The notes beneath the pieces were generated by a model. The model saw only the letters and a program-made list of their open reading frames with translations. It made no database searches and was not told the origin of the DNA. Shown piece after piece: positions 43,236-51,742 of a stretch of 64,000 nucleotides of DNA; the stretch's first letter is position 1, and every line of letters begins with the position of its first letter. A program made the position numbers and the translations under genes. This DNA comes from Prosthecochloris ethylica (GTDB taxonomy: Bacteria > Bacteroidota > Chlorobiia > Chlorobiales > Chlorobiaceae), in assembly GCF_015234275.1 (NCBI RefSeq), contig NZ_JADGII010000004.1; one strand, given 5' to 3'.

Positions 43236-44039
43236 TCAAAATAACGACTCGATATCCCGAGCATCCAGCGCTTTGGGCTCAACGCCCCAGAGCCGGCGGA
43301 CAGCTCCGGTCATACTGCGGCAGAGCTCATCGTACGACGGAACGCGACCCGTCAGTTCCCTGACTGAAACGGAGGACTCTTCCGGAACGGAGCCCTGGCG
43401 TCTTTCTGTTTGGGAATGGCCGGAAACCAGCAACTCATGAAGCCGGCGGTACCGTTCTGTCAGCATGAGCGATCCATGCTGAAGCAGCACCCCGCCGGTG
43501 CGGCGCTGTGCCGATCCGACAAGTTTGCGACCGTCAGCCTGCAGTTCATAACGTGCAGAAGCACTGAAACAGCTGGCCGCATGGCCGGTTTTGTAGTGCT
43601 GCCGGAAATCCGGATCACTCCGGCAGAAAACCGCATGGACCCTGAAATCCAGCAGCCCTGTACAGAGTACATCGTGAACCATGCGGTACACGTCTGCGTT
43701 GGAATACTCCGTACGCGCCAGGAAGGAATAGGTGAACTCGTCGGCATGAAAAACCGCCCGGCCCCCGGTCGGGCGCCGCACGACATCGATGCCTGCATCG
43801 GAGCAGCGCTGGTAATCGACGACATCAGCCCTCTGGGAGTAACCGAGAGATACGGCAGACGGCTTCCACGTATAAAAACGCCAGAGTACGGCTCCTGCAC
43901 CGAAACGCCGTTCGAACAGCCCCTCGCTGAACGCCCGCATCAGCAATGCATCGAACTCCATATTCCATTGCCCGCTCCCGGCGCCGGTCTGAAGGACATA
44001 CACATCAGGAAAAACGGAAGGTACGCAATGATCGGTCAT
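43236..44039 (-). CDS. Biotin/lipoate protein ligase family, LipM/LplA-like acyltransferase
   Basis: Lipoate/octanoate-transfer fold protein of 267 aa. Typical features are RFYTWKPSAVSLGYSQ, DVVRRPTGGRAVFHADEFTYS and GRKLVGSAQRRTGGVLLQHGS. A Cys in HAASCFSASARYEL sits where octanoyltransferase LipM carries its catalytic Cys, so octanoyl transfer is more likely than lipoate ligation, but I cannot prove it. The frame is open to 44105; the ATG at 44039 is chosen as the most normal start. It lies upstream of panB with a 21-bp gap and may share its transcript. Confidence 0.82.
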   Translation of the reverse strand: MTDHCVPSVFPDVYVLQTGAGSGQWNMEFDALLMRAFSEGLFERRFGAGAVLWRFYTWKPSAVSLGYSQRADVVDYQRCSDAGIDVVRRPTGGRAVFHADEFTYSFLARTEYSNADVYRMVHDVLCTGLLDFRVHAVFCRSDPDFRQHYKTGHAASCFSASARYELQADGRKLVGSAQRRTGGVLLQHGSLMLTERYRRLHELLVSGHSQTERRQGSVPEESSVSVRELTGRVPSYDELCRSMTGAVRRLWGVEPKALDARDIESLF

Positions 44040-44202
44040 CTTAGCGACAGGTTGACTCGGAAATACCACTCTGCGTACAATACCATTTTTTCCGCAAACA
44101 GACATCAGCAGGACTCAGCATCACGCAAGAAAACGCAAAACAGGCAATAATCGCGGAGGCACTCAAGAGGAGAACGCGGCAGCGTCCATCACTCTGCGAG
44201 GA

Positions 44203-44772
44203 TCACGTTCCCGGAGGAAAACGGCTCAGCACTTCAGCTACCGCTTCATCGATATCCTTCTGCATATCCTCGGGACTCTGGTAGTCTCGCACTACCCGTG
44301 TCGCTACGCCGCGCCATACAAGCTCCCTGGTCGATGCATCGATGATATCGACGACCAGGGTTCCCTCCTCGTAATAACTGACATAACTGAAACCTCCGTA
44401 GGGCCCCCACCACGGACTGTACCAGCCGTTATGCAGCGGAAATTCGATACCGTATCGCTGATGGTAGGTTTTCAGCTTTTTGATTCCGGCATGGGTATGA
44501 ACGATAAAATCGGCACTCTGCGATGTGCTCTTTCTGTACCCCTTTCCACGGAGCTCACGGTCCACCGCCGACTGCACCCTCTTGTACACAAGCGGATGTT
44601 CTGCGAGAAGATCCCCCTTGCGTATCTCTTCGCTGTCAAGAGGCCAGCGATACGACTGTAATTTGCTGAAATCCGCTGCCCTGTCATAGTCCGACGTTAC
44701 AGAGACGGTTGAGCACGAGGCGAGCAACACCACGGCAAGCAGCACGGAACAATGCACCATACAACGTTTCAT
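44203..44772 (-). CDS. DUF4136-type lipoprotein
   Basis: A 189-aa predicted lipoprotein: a hydrophobic signal ends in LLASC with Cys20 as the lipidation site. The mature part opens TVSVTSDYDRAADFSKLQSYRW, the typical start of DUF4136 proteins, and has VDIIDASTRELVWRGVATRVV near the end, also typical. A Trp/Tyr/Gly-rich segment (GWYSPWWGPYGGFSYVSYY) lies in the middle. Function unknown; an envelope role is inferred. It is divergent from the CoA-binding protein across a structured 199-bp gap. Confidence 0.86.
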   Translation of the reverse strand: MKRCMVHCSVLLAVVLLASCSTVSVTSDYDRAADFSKLQSYRWPLDSEEIRKGDLLAEHPLVYKRVQSAVDRELRGKGYRKSTSQSADFIVHTHAGIKKLKTYHQRYGIEFPLHNGWYSPWWGPYGGFSYVSYYEEGTLVVDIIDASTRELVWRGVATRVVRDYQSPEDMQKDIDEAVAEVLSRFPPGT

Positions 44773-44807
44773 GCGATACCTCCCCTCTATGATGTGAATA
44801 AGATGTT

Positions 44808-44837
44808 TTTATACGTAACACCCTGATTTTTTTGTAA
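44808..44837 (-). promoter_or_regulatory. Promoter of the DUF4136 gene
   Basis: On the minus strand, TTACAA (44837-44832) and TATAAA (44813-44808) are 18 bp apart, 36 bp upstream of the start codon. Good match to a sigma-70-type promoter. Confidence 0.45.
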
Positions 44838-44852
44838 GTTTCACCAGGTCAT

Positions 44853-44900
44853 CAACGGCCCCTGCATCTCAATGCATCTCTTTTTTTATCCGGGCCGTTG
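44853..44900. other. Nested inverted repeats in an intergenic region
   Basis: CAACGGCCC (44853-44861) is perfectly complementary to GGGCCGTTG (44892-44900). Inside it TGCAT (44863-44867) pairs with ATGCA (44872-44876). The whole could form a two-part stem in RNA or a cruciform. TTCACCAGG occurs on both sides, at 44840-44848 and 44925-44933. Confidence 0.5.
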
Positions 44901-44971
44901 ACACTCTCTGGAGAGACCGGTATCTTCACCAGGCCTGTTGTGCCTCGACAAACCGTCCTGAAACAGCAAAG

Positions 44972-45376
44972 ATGAACATCGAACAGATACTGGACAGATT
45001 TCGCCATATCGCCGTTATCGGCATTTCCGACAAACCCGAACGCGCAAGCAACAGCGTTTCGAAATACCTGATCCATGCCGGCTACACCATCTATCCGGTC
45101 AACCCCGGCCTGAAGGAAATCTTCGGCATCACCTGCTACCCGTCACTGTCTGCAGCTGCAGAACGCCACCCGGGAACCATTGAAATTGTCAACATTTTCC
45201 GCCAGCCCGATGAAGTCGATGAAATCGTCAGCGAAGCAGTGGAGATCGGGGCGAAAGTCATCTGGATGCAACTCGGCATCATCAATGAAGACGCTGCGGA
45301 AAAAGCCCGCAAGGCAGGGCTTGACGTCATTCAGAACCGCTGTATTGCCGTCGAGCACAAGCAGCTTTTCGGATAG
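44972..45376 (+). CDS. CoA-binding domain protein
   Basis: A 134-aa single Rossmann domain of the CoA-binding family (YccU-like). The nucleotide loop is VIGISDKPERASNSVSKYL, and VNPGLKEIFG, VNIFRQPDEVDEIV and IWMQLGIIN are the conserved later blocks, as is NRCIAVEH at the end. Such stand-alone domains bind coenzyme A; their job is not established. The gap to ddl is 24 bp, suggesting co-transcription. Confidence 0.9.
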   Translation: MNIEQILDRFRHIAVIGISDKPERASNSVSKYLIHAGYTIYPVNPGLKEIFGITCYPSLSAAAERHPGTIEIVNIFRQPDEVDEIVSEAVEIGAKVIWMQLGIINEDAAEKARKAGLDVIQNRCIAVEHKQLFG

Positions 45377-45400
45377 CAACAACCGCAACCACACGTCATT

Positions 45401-46483
45401 ATGCACCAGCGCCGCACAGCTCTTGTTTTCGGAGGCTGCTCCACGGAACACAACATCTCCATCATTTCAGCCAAGGCCATAGCCAGCAACATCAACCGGG
45501 AATCCTGGGACCTCTACCCCCTCTACATTTCCCCCGACGGCACCTGGTATGAAGGCAAAACGGCCTGTGCCATACTGGAACTTGACATCGGCGCACTCCT
45601 TCATACAGCATCCCCGGACGATATCCGGCACCAGCTGCAGGCTGTCACGCAGCAACGTCCGCAAGACCGCTTTTCTTTTGATTTCAGGCAAGCTGGAATC
45701 GATATCGCGCTACCGATCGTACACGGGGCATACGGTGAAGACGGGCGACTCCAGGGACTGCTCGACATGTTCGCCATCCCCTACACAGGATGCGACGTCC
45801 GCTCATCCGCCCTGACAATGGACAAGGAAACCACCAAGATATGCGCCGGACACCACGGCCTCGCGACAGCCCCGTACAGAACCGTGCTGCGGCACGACTT
45901 CAGCAAAGAGCCGGATAAGATTGTACAGGAACTCGAAACCGCAGCGACGTTTCCCCTCTTCATCAAGCCTGCAAGCCAGGGGTCATCCATCGGAATATCG
46001 AAAGTCCACAGACCCGACGAGCTGCTCCCGGCTTTTGAAGAAGCGTTCGGATATGACACGAAAGTACTTGTCGAAGATGCTGTCGAGGGAAGCGAAATAG
46101 AGGTTGCCGTGCTCGGAAACGACGACCCGGTCGTTTCCGTACCCGGAGAGATCGAGCCGGGAAGCGATTTTTACGACTTTACCGACAAATACGTCAGCGA
46201 CAGCGCAGGGCTCTACATTCCTGCGCGTATCAGTGCCGAACAGAAAGAACATATCCGTTCATGTGCACGGAGAGCGTTCCGGGCTCTTGGATGCAGCGGT
46301 ATGGCACGGGTCGATTTTTTTCTCGAACGCGGTTCCGGGCAGGTCATTCTCAATGAAATCAACACGGTTCCAGGGTTTACCAGCATCAGTATGTACCCGA
46401 AGCTGCTCGAAGCATCCGGGATCGGATTCAGCGAACTGATCGACAGACTGCTCGAACTGGCCTTGGAAAAACGCTGTCGATAA
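45401..46483 (+). CDS. ddl: D-alanine-D-alanine ligase
   Basis: Makes D-Ala-D-Ala for peptidoglycan. ATP-grasp fold: the N-terminal ALVFGGCSTEHNISIISAKA, the central IVHGAYGEDGRLQGLLD, the ATP-binding KPASQGSSIGISKV and the metal site VILNEINTVPGFTSISMYPK with the active-site Ser/Met. At 360 aa it belongs to the longer Ddl type that has an extra N-terminal insertion. The following unknown gene starts 62 bp downstream on the same strand. Confidence 0.95.
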   Translation: MHQRRTALVFGGCSTEHNISIISAKAIASNINRESWDLYPLYISPDGTWYEGKTACAILELDIGALLHTASPDDIRHQLQAVTQQRPQDRFSFDFRQAGIDIALPIVHGAYGEDGRLQGLLDMFAIPYTGCDVRSSALTMDKETTKICAGHHGLATAPYRTVLRHDFSKEPDKIVQELETAATFPLFIKPASQGSSIGISKVHRPDELLPAFEEAFGYDTKVLVEDAVEGSEIEVAVLGNDDPVVSVPGEIEPGSDFYDFTDKYVSDSAGLYIPARISAEQKEHIRSCARRAFRALGCSGMARVDFFLERGSGQVILNEINTVPGFTSISMYPKLLEASGIGFSELIDRLLELALEKRCR

Positions 46484-46545
46484 CCTAAAATTTCCTATGA
46501 CGGCTCCGGCTCACCGGCTGACAACGATCGCTGACCCACAAATCT

Positions 46546-47100
46546 ATGGTAACCCAACCGCATCTTTTTCTGGCAGAAATCTCGCTCGACCTCTCACGTG
46601 GCGAATTCCGCTCCTGCCTTGAAAAACTCGAACCGGAAATACACCGGTTCAGGGAGTGCTATACCTTTCAACTGTTTTACGGACGCGCGTTGAAAGGAGC
46701 GGGAAGGACAGCCGAGGCGGTCGAAACATTCAGCACCTGCTGCCGGATAGCGCCCTTCAACGATATCGCATGGCGTGAACTGCTCGAACTGCATGTGCAG
46801 GGAAACCCGTCATCGCCCGATCCTGTCATTTCCGAGCTCGAGCAGCTCTCTCATGCCCTCTCAGGATTTCAGATACCGAAAGCGTCTGAAACCTGTGAGC
46901 CCACAACGCTCCGGGAACAGAAGCAGCCCTTTTCCGACGACGAAGAGATTCCCGTGCCGACCGAGAGCCTGGCAACGCTGTTCATCGCCCAGGGAGCGTA
47001 CAGGAAAGCCATCAACGTCTACACCGACCTCATCGAAATTCACCCCTCCAGGGAAGAGACCTACAGAAAGCAGATCAGCGCCCTGCTTGAAAAACTCTGA
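46546..47100 (+). CDS. TPR-like protein of unknown function
   Basis: A 184-residue protein of predicted helix pairs. CYTFQLFYGRALKGAGRTAEAVETF is a clear tetratricopeptide-like unit, and a second is at LATLFIAQGAYRKAINVYTDL, followed by IEIHPSREETY. The middle (about 105-145) is Pro/Ser/Glu-rich and probably flexible. There is no signal peptide, so it is likely cytoplasmic and protein-binding. It ends 11 bp before the TolC-like gene and may be translated with the exporter operon. Confidence 0.78.
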   Translation: MVTQPHLFLAEISLDLSRGEFRSCLEKLEPEIHRFRECYTFQLFYGRALKGAGRTAEAVETFSTCCRIAPFNDIAWRELLELHVQGNPSSPDPVISELEQLSHALSGFQIPKASETCEPTTLREQKQPFSDDEEIPVPTESLATLFIAQGAYRKAINVYTDLIEIHPSREETYRKQISALLEKL

Positions 47101-47111
47101 AAGGTTCGTTA

Positions 47112-48566
47112 TTGTTGCAGAGTAACAGACAGCAGGACAACGGGCGGAAAGACGGCCATCAGCGACTCGAACCAGTGAGCAGAACCACCAGTCGACACAT
47201 CGTACCAGCAATTCTGGCCATCATCGTCATGGCCGCTCCCCTGCTGGCGGCAGCCGCCGGCAAACCCAGGCCAGAGCCCCTCACGCTCGACGAATGCATC
47301 CACATCGCACTCGAACAGGCCACAGACATCCGCAGAGCGGAATACAACCGTGAACTGCGCGGAGCGGAAGTGCTGAAAAACTACGGGCAGTTTCTGCCGA
47401 GCATCTCCGTCAATGCATCCTATACGCCTGTTTCGATCAGCCGTTCCTACAGTACGGTGTCACCTCCGACTGTCCTGAAAACCTCAACCGAAACGCTCAG
47501 CCTGGGCGTCACCACGTCGCTCAACCTCTTCAACGGCTTCAGGAACTATGCCGACCTCCAGGGCTCTCTTCAGAGAAAAGACGCCTCGGAACTCACCCTT
47601 GCCCGTGCACAGGAAACGATCGTCTACGACGTCACCCAGGCATACTACCAGGTCCTGCTGAACCGCGAACTGCTGCGCATCGCCCGGGAGAACCTGAGTG
47701 CATCGGAGGCCCTCCTGCAACTGACTCGCCGGCAGTACGAAATCGGACTCAAACCGGTCACGGATTTCTACCAGCAGGAGGCAGAAACAGCAAACAGCGA
47801 ACTGGCTGCCATCAAGGCGGAAAATACCCTGCGGCAAAGCAGAATAGCGCTGCAGAAACGCCTGCAGAGCGATCCCCGTGAAGAGGTGCGCATAGAGCAG
47901 GTTCCGCCGGAACAGTTCAGGGAACTCGATACCCCGGTTGCTGCAGACAACCTGGTACAGACCGCGCTCGACCGGCGCCGGGATCTGCAGGGCGCCTCGC
48001 TCGAAACCGGCGCGGCCAAATGGGATATCACCAGCGCGGCAAGCTCCCGGTGGCCGTCACTCGACCTCTCATTCACCTACGGAAGCAACGCCTATCCACA
48101 GAACAGCCTTCCTCCGGTCGACGAACAGCTCTCCGACCTGACATCCTACTCGCTCGTTCTCTCGATGAACTGGAACCTGTTCGACGGCTTTCTTACCGGC
48201 TATGGCATCGAGCAGGCAAAAACAGCATACCTGAACAGGATGCTCGACGAAGATGATCTCCGCCGCACGATCGTGCTTGACCTTCGGCTTGCCGCCGGCG
48301 ACTACAATGCCGCCCGGGAACAGATTACAGCTGCGGAAAACACGCTCAGGGCAGCCGAAAAAGCATTTGAAACCGTCGAACGAAAATACGAGCTCGGAGC
48401 GGCGACGTTCGTCGAGGTCAACGCTGCGCGGGCTTCGCTTGTCACGGCCCGGTCCGAGAAGGCTCAAGCCCTCTACAACCTTGCCCTGCAGAAAAATATC
48501 CTCGATTTCCTGACCGGCTCCCGGCCAATTCCAACAACCCTGACCTACCGTGAAGAGCATGAGTAA
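47112..48566 (+). CDS. TolC-family outer-membrane efflux protein
   Basis: Outer-membrane channel of a tripartite exporter. After the signal region (IVPAILAIIVMAAPLLAAAAG) come two repeats of the OEP domain with helices such as LTLDECIHIALEQATDIRRAEYN and TVERKYELGAATFVEVNAAR. The second carries the classic YELGAATFVEV motif. The start is uncertain: a TTG at 47112 has AAAGG seven bases upstream, while the GTG at 47175 would give a shorter n-region. At 484 aa the length is normal. The stop overlaps the start of the next gene, the adaptor, by 8 bases. Confidence 0.88.
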   Translation: MLQSNRQQDNGRKDGHQRLEPVSRTTSRHIVPAILAIIVMAAPLLAAAAGKPRPEPLTLDECIHIALEQATDIRRAEYNRELRGAEVLKNYGQFLPSISVNASYTPVSISRSYSTVSPPTVLKTSTETLSLGVTTSLNLFNGFRNYADLQGSLQRKDASELTLARAQETIVYDVTQAYYQVLLNRELLRIARENLSASEALLQLTRRQYEIGLKPVTDFYQQEAETANSELAAIKAENTLRQSRIALQKRLQSDPREEVRIEQVPPEQFRELDTPVAADNLVQTALDRRRDLQGASLETGAAKWDITSAASSRWPSLDLSFTYGSNAYPQNSLPPVDEQLSDLTSYSLVLSMNWNLFDGFLTGYGIEQAKTAYLNRMLDEDDLRRTIVLDLRLAAGDYNAAREQITAAENTLRAAEKAFETVERKYELGAATFVEVNAARASLVTARSEKAQALYNLALQKNILDFLTGSRPIPTTLTYREEHE

Positions 48567-49758
48567 ACAGACCGCCGGAAAACGCCGCAAGCGCATCATG
48601 ATCATCACAGGAGTTCTGCTCCTCACGCTCGCAGCCGCGATCATCATCTGGCTCCGCGGACAGGTGCAGCCGGTCAGCGTATCTGTTGACGGGGTCATCC
48701 GCAGGGAGGTCGTGCACTATGTCACGGCAACGGGAAAAATCGAACCGGAAACCGAAGTCAACCTCTCTCCCGACGTTTCTGGTGAAATTATCGAACTGCC
48801 TGTCAGTGAAGGAGACAGCGTCGCCAAAGGTGACCTGCTGTTCAAGATCCAGCCTGACGTGTACGAAAACCAGGTTGAGCAGAATCGCGCACGCCTCAAT
48901 CTCTCGAAATCCCAGAGCCTCGAGGCCAGGTCCAGAAAACTCAAGGCAGAGGATGACTTCAGGAAAGCGGAGATGCTCTACCGCGAACAGCTGATTTCCG
49001 AAAGCGACTACCTGAGCGCGAAAACCAACGCTGAAGCTTCCGGGGCGGCATACGAAGCCTCGCTCTATACCATCCGCCAGAACCAGAGCCTGCTGGACCA
49101 GTCGCTCGAACAGCTCAACAAAACCATTGTCAGAAGCCCGATAGAAGGTGTCATCATCTCGCTCGAGAGCAAGCTCGGAGAACGGGTGGTCGGCACCGGG
49201 CAGTTCCCCGGGACCGATGTGCTGCGCATCGCGAACCTCGACAGCATGCAGGTTGAAGTGGAGGTCAACGAAAACGACATCATCAACGTCGACCAGGGTG
49301 ACCCGGTGATCGTCACGGTCGACGCGTTCAGTGACAGAACATTCAGTGGAGTGGTCAGAGAGATCTCCAACTCAGCCATCACCCAAGCCGCCGGCACCCA
49401 GGAAGAGGTCACCAACTTCGCGGTCGACATCAGGATCCTCAACCATGACCGCCTTCTGAAACCGGGGATGAGCGCAACGGCGGATATCGAAACAGAACGC
49501 GTTCAGAACGCCCTGGTGGTCCCGATCCAGAGCGTCACCCTGCGACAGGCGTCAGAGAGTGAAGAAAGCCGTGAAGGAGTGTTCGTCGTCCAGGAGAAGA
49601 CGGCCCGTTTCCGCGAAGTAGAGACCGGCACGACAGACAACACCCATATCGTCATCGAAGAGGGGCTCGATGAAGGAGAACAGGTTGTATCAGGCAGCTA
49701 TAGCGCCATCACCCGGCTCCTCGACGATGGAACACCGGTAGAAATCGACAGGGAGTGA
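48559..49758 (+). CDS. MacA/HlyD-type periplasmic adaptor
   Basis: Membrane-fusion protein of the exporter. One N-terminal membrane segment (IMIITGVLLLTLAAAIIIWL) is followed by the lipoyl-type domain (VTATGKIEPETEVNLSPDVSG), a coiled-coil hairpin (RARLNLSKSQSLEARSRKL and neighbours) and a beta-barrel domain (VVPIQSVTLRQ). 399 aa. The ATG at 48559 is preferred over the GTG three codons upstream. It lies three bases before the ATPase gene and belongs to the same operon. Confidence 0.88.
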   Translation: MSKQTAGKRRKRIMIITGVLLLTLAAAIIIWLRGQVQPVSVSVDGVIRREVVHYVTATGKIEPETEVNLSPDVSGEIIELPVSEGDSVAKGDLLFKIQPDVYENQVEQNRARLNLSKSQSLEARSRKLKAEDDFRKAEMLYREQLISESDYLSAKTNAEASGAAYEASLYTIRQNQSLLDQSLEQLNKTIVRSPIEGVIISLESKLGERVVGTGQFPGTDVLRIANLDSMQVEVEVNENDIINVDQGDPVIVTVDAFSDRTFSGVVREISNSAITQAAGTQEEVTNFAVDIRILNHDRLLKPGMSATADIETERVQNALVVPIQSVTLRQASESEESREGVFVVQEKTARFREVETGTTDNTHIVIEEGLDEGEQVVSGSYSAITRLLDDGTPVEIDRE

Positions 49759-49761
49759 ACC

Positions 49762-50463
49762 ATGAGTACGCCCATCATCAGCATGCGTTCCCTCTGCCGT
49801 CACTACGAAATGGGAGATCAGGTGGTCAAGGCGCTGGACGCGATCGACCTGACGTTTCAACAGAGCGAATATGTCGCCATCATGGGGCCGTCAGGCAGCG
49901 GGAAGTCGACCCTCATGAACATTATCGGGTGCCTCGACACGCCGTCGTCCGGCAGCTATGAACTCAACGGGTCGCAGGTCGCCGACATGGATGACAATCA
50001 GCTGGCAAGAATCCGCAACAGAGAGATCGGGTTTGTCTTCCAGACCTTCAACCTGCTTCCACGGCTCAACTGCCTGAGAAATGTCGAGCTGCCGCTGATC
50101 TACGCCGGTGTCGACGCAGACGAGCGGATCGAACGCGCACGAGGTGCACTGGAACGCGTCGGCCTGGGTGACCGTCTGACACACAAACCCGGTGAACTGT
50201 CCGGCGGGCAGATCCAGAGGGTGGCTATCGCGCGGGCACTCATCAACAACCCGTCACTGATCCTCGCCGATGAACCCACGGGAAATCTCGATACCGTGAC
50301 AGGCAATGAAATCATGTCGATTTTCGGTGAGCTTTCATCTGCAGGAAACACCATTCTGCTCATCACCCATGAAGAGGATATCGCCAGCCATACACGGCGC
50401 ATCATCCGTCTCCGCGACGGCCGCATCGAACACGACACCGCCCAGCAGGAACAACCCTCATGA
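49762..50463 (+). CDS. MacB/LolD-type ABC transporter ATPase
   Basis: Cytoplasmic ATPase for the two permeases downstream. Walker A is GPSGSGKSTLMNIIG, the Q-loop is VFQTFNLLPRL, the signature is LSGGQIQRVAIARAL and Walker B is LILADEPTGNLD. The RLNCLRNVELPL block is typical of MacB/LolD-type ATPases. 233 aa, ATPase only; in MacB the ATPase and permease are one protein, here they are split. The stop overlaps the permease start by four bases. Confidence 0.92.
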   Translation: MSTPIISMRSLCRHYEMGDQVVKALDAIDLTFQQSEYVAIMGPSGSGKSTLMNIIGCLDTPSSGSYELNGSQVADMDDNQLARIRNREIGFVFQTFNLLPRLNCLRNVELPLIYAGVDADERIERARGALERVGLGDRLTHKPGELSGGQIQRVAIARALINNPSLILADEPTGNLDTVTGNEIMSIFGELSSAGNTILLITHEEDIASHTRRIIRLRDGRIEHDTAQQEQPS

Positions 50464-51713
50464 AACAGTTCGCCAGGGAAACCCGCGAAAGCATCCTGAT
50501 GGCGGCCGACCAGATCCGGGCCAACAAGACACGCTCGTTTCTCACCGCCCTCGGCGTCATTATCGGCATTGTCTCCATTACCATGATGGGAACGGCCATC
50601 AGCGGAATCGATGCGGGATTCGAACGAAGCCTCTCCATGCTCGGCTACGACGTGCTCTACGTCCAGAAATCATCGTGGAGCACGATGGGAGAATGGTGGC
50701 GCTACCGGAACCGGCCGGACCTCAAAACCGCCTACTCCGGCGAGATAAACCGCATTATCACCGACACCCCCGACTCGCAGCTCGAACTCGCTGTCCCGCA
50801 GATGTCCACCTACATGGCCTCCGCAAGCTATCGCGACAGAAATCTCCAGCAGGTCTTTGCCCTCGGCACCAACGCCGACTACCTGCGAACGGCATCGGGT
50901 GATCTTGCGGCAGGACGCTTTTTCATGCCCCATGAAGCGAAAAGTGCCGATATGGTCTGTGTCGTCGGTGACGACATCGCCTCGGGGCTCTTTCCCAACG
51001 AATATCCGGTCGGCAGGCAAATCCGCCTGAAAAACCAGAAATTCCGCGTCATCGGTGTTTTCAGAAAACAGGGAAAGTTCCTGGGTCTTTTCAGTTTCGA
51101 CAACCAGATCATCATGCCTCTGAAAGCATTCAAAAAAGTGTATGGCAGCCAGAAATACGTGACCATGAGGGTCAAGATCCGCGAAGAGGCAGGCATCGCG
51201 GATGCACGGGAGGAACTGCAGGGCATCATGCGCAGGATACGGCGTCTGCCGCCCGGAAAACCTGACGACTTTTCCATCAATGAACAGCAGGCGTTCAAAG
51301 CCCAGATCGACCCGATAAAAAACGGCATCGCCATTGCCGGGCTGTTCATCACCGGCATGTCGCTCTTTGTGGGAGCCATCGGCATCATGAACATCACCTT
51401 CGTCAGTGTCCGGGAACGGACCCGTGAAATAGGTCTGCGGAAAGCTCTCGGTGCACGACGGCGAACGATCCTGATGCAGTTCCTGATCGAATCGGTCATG
51501 ATCTGCCTGGTCGGAGGCGCCATAGGGCTCGCCACCTCTCTCCTGATCACCACCGGAATCGAAAGGCTCGTGCCCGACTTTCCGTTAGAGGTGTCCATGC
51601 CGCTGGTCATGATCAGCCTGGCCGTCTCGGTCGTCACCGGTGTGCTGTCCGGACTTGCCCCGGCAGTTTCCGCATCGAGGCTCGATGCGGCAGACGCACT
51701 TCGCTACGAATAA
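50460..51713 (+). CDS. MacB-type ABC permease 1
   Basis: A 417-aa FtsX/MacB-superfamily permease. It begins with RANKTRSFLTALGVIIGIVSI (first membrane segment), has a ~230-residue periplasmic domain with the MacB_PCD pattern (LGTNADYLRTASGDLAAGRFF), and ends with three membrane segments including IGIMNITFVSVRERTREIG and RKALGARRRTILMQFLIES. It probably forms a heterodimer with the next permease. The gap to it is about 29 bp. Confidence 0.9.
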   Translation: MKQFARETRESILMAADQIRANKTRSFLTALGVIIGIVSITMMGTAISGIDAGFERSLSMLGYDVLYVQKSSWSTMGEWWRYRNRPDLKTAYSGEINRIITDTPDSQLELAVPQMSTYMASASYRDRNLQQVFALGTNADYLRTASGDLAAGRFFMPHEAKSADMVCVVGDDIASGLFPNEYPVGRQIRLKNQKFRVIGVFRKQGKFLGLFSFDNQIIMPLKAFKKVYGSQKYVTMRVKIREEAGIADAREELQGIMRRIRRLPPGKPDDFSINEQQAFKAQIDPIKNGIAIAGLFITGMSLFVGAIGIMNITFVSVRERTREIGLRKALGARRRTILMQFLIESVMICLVGGAIGLATSLLITTGIERLVPDFPLEVSMPLVMISLAVSVVTGVLSGLAPAVSASRLDAADALRYE

Positions 51714-51742
51714 CGTCCTTTTCACTTTTGACCTCTCACGCA

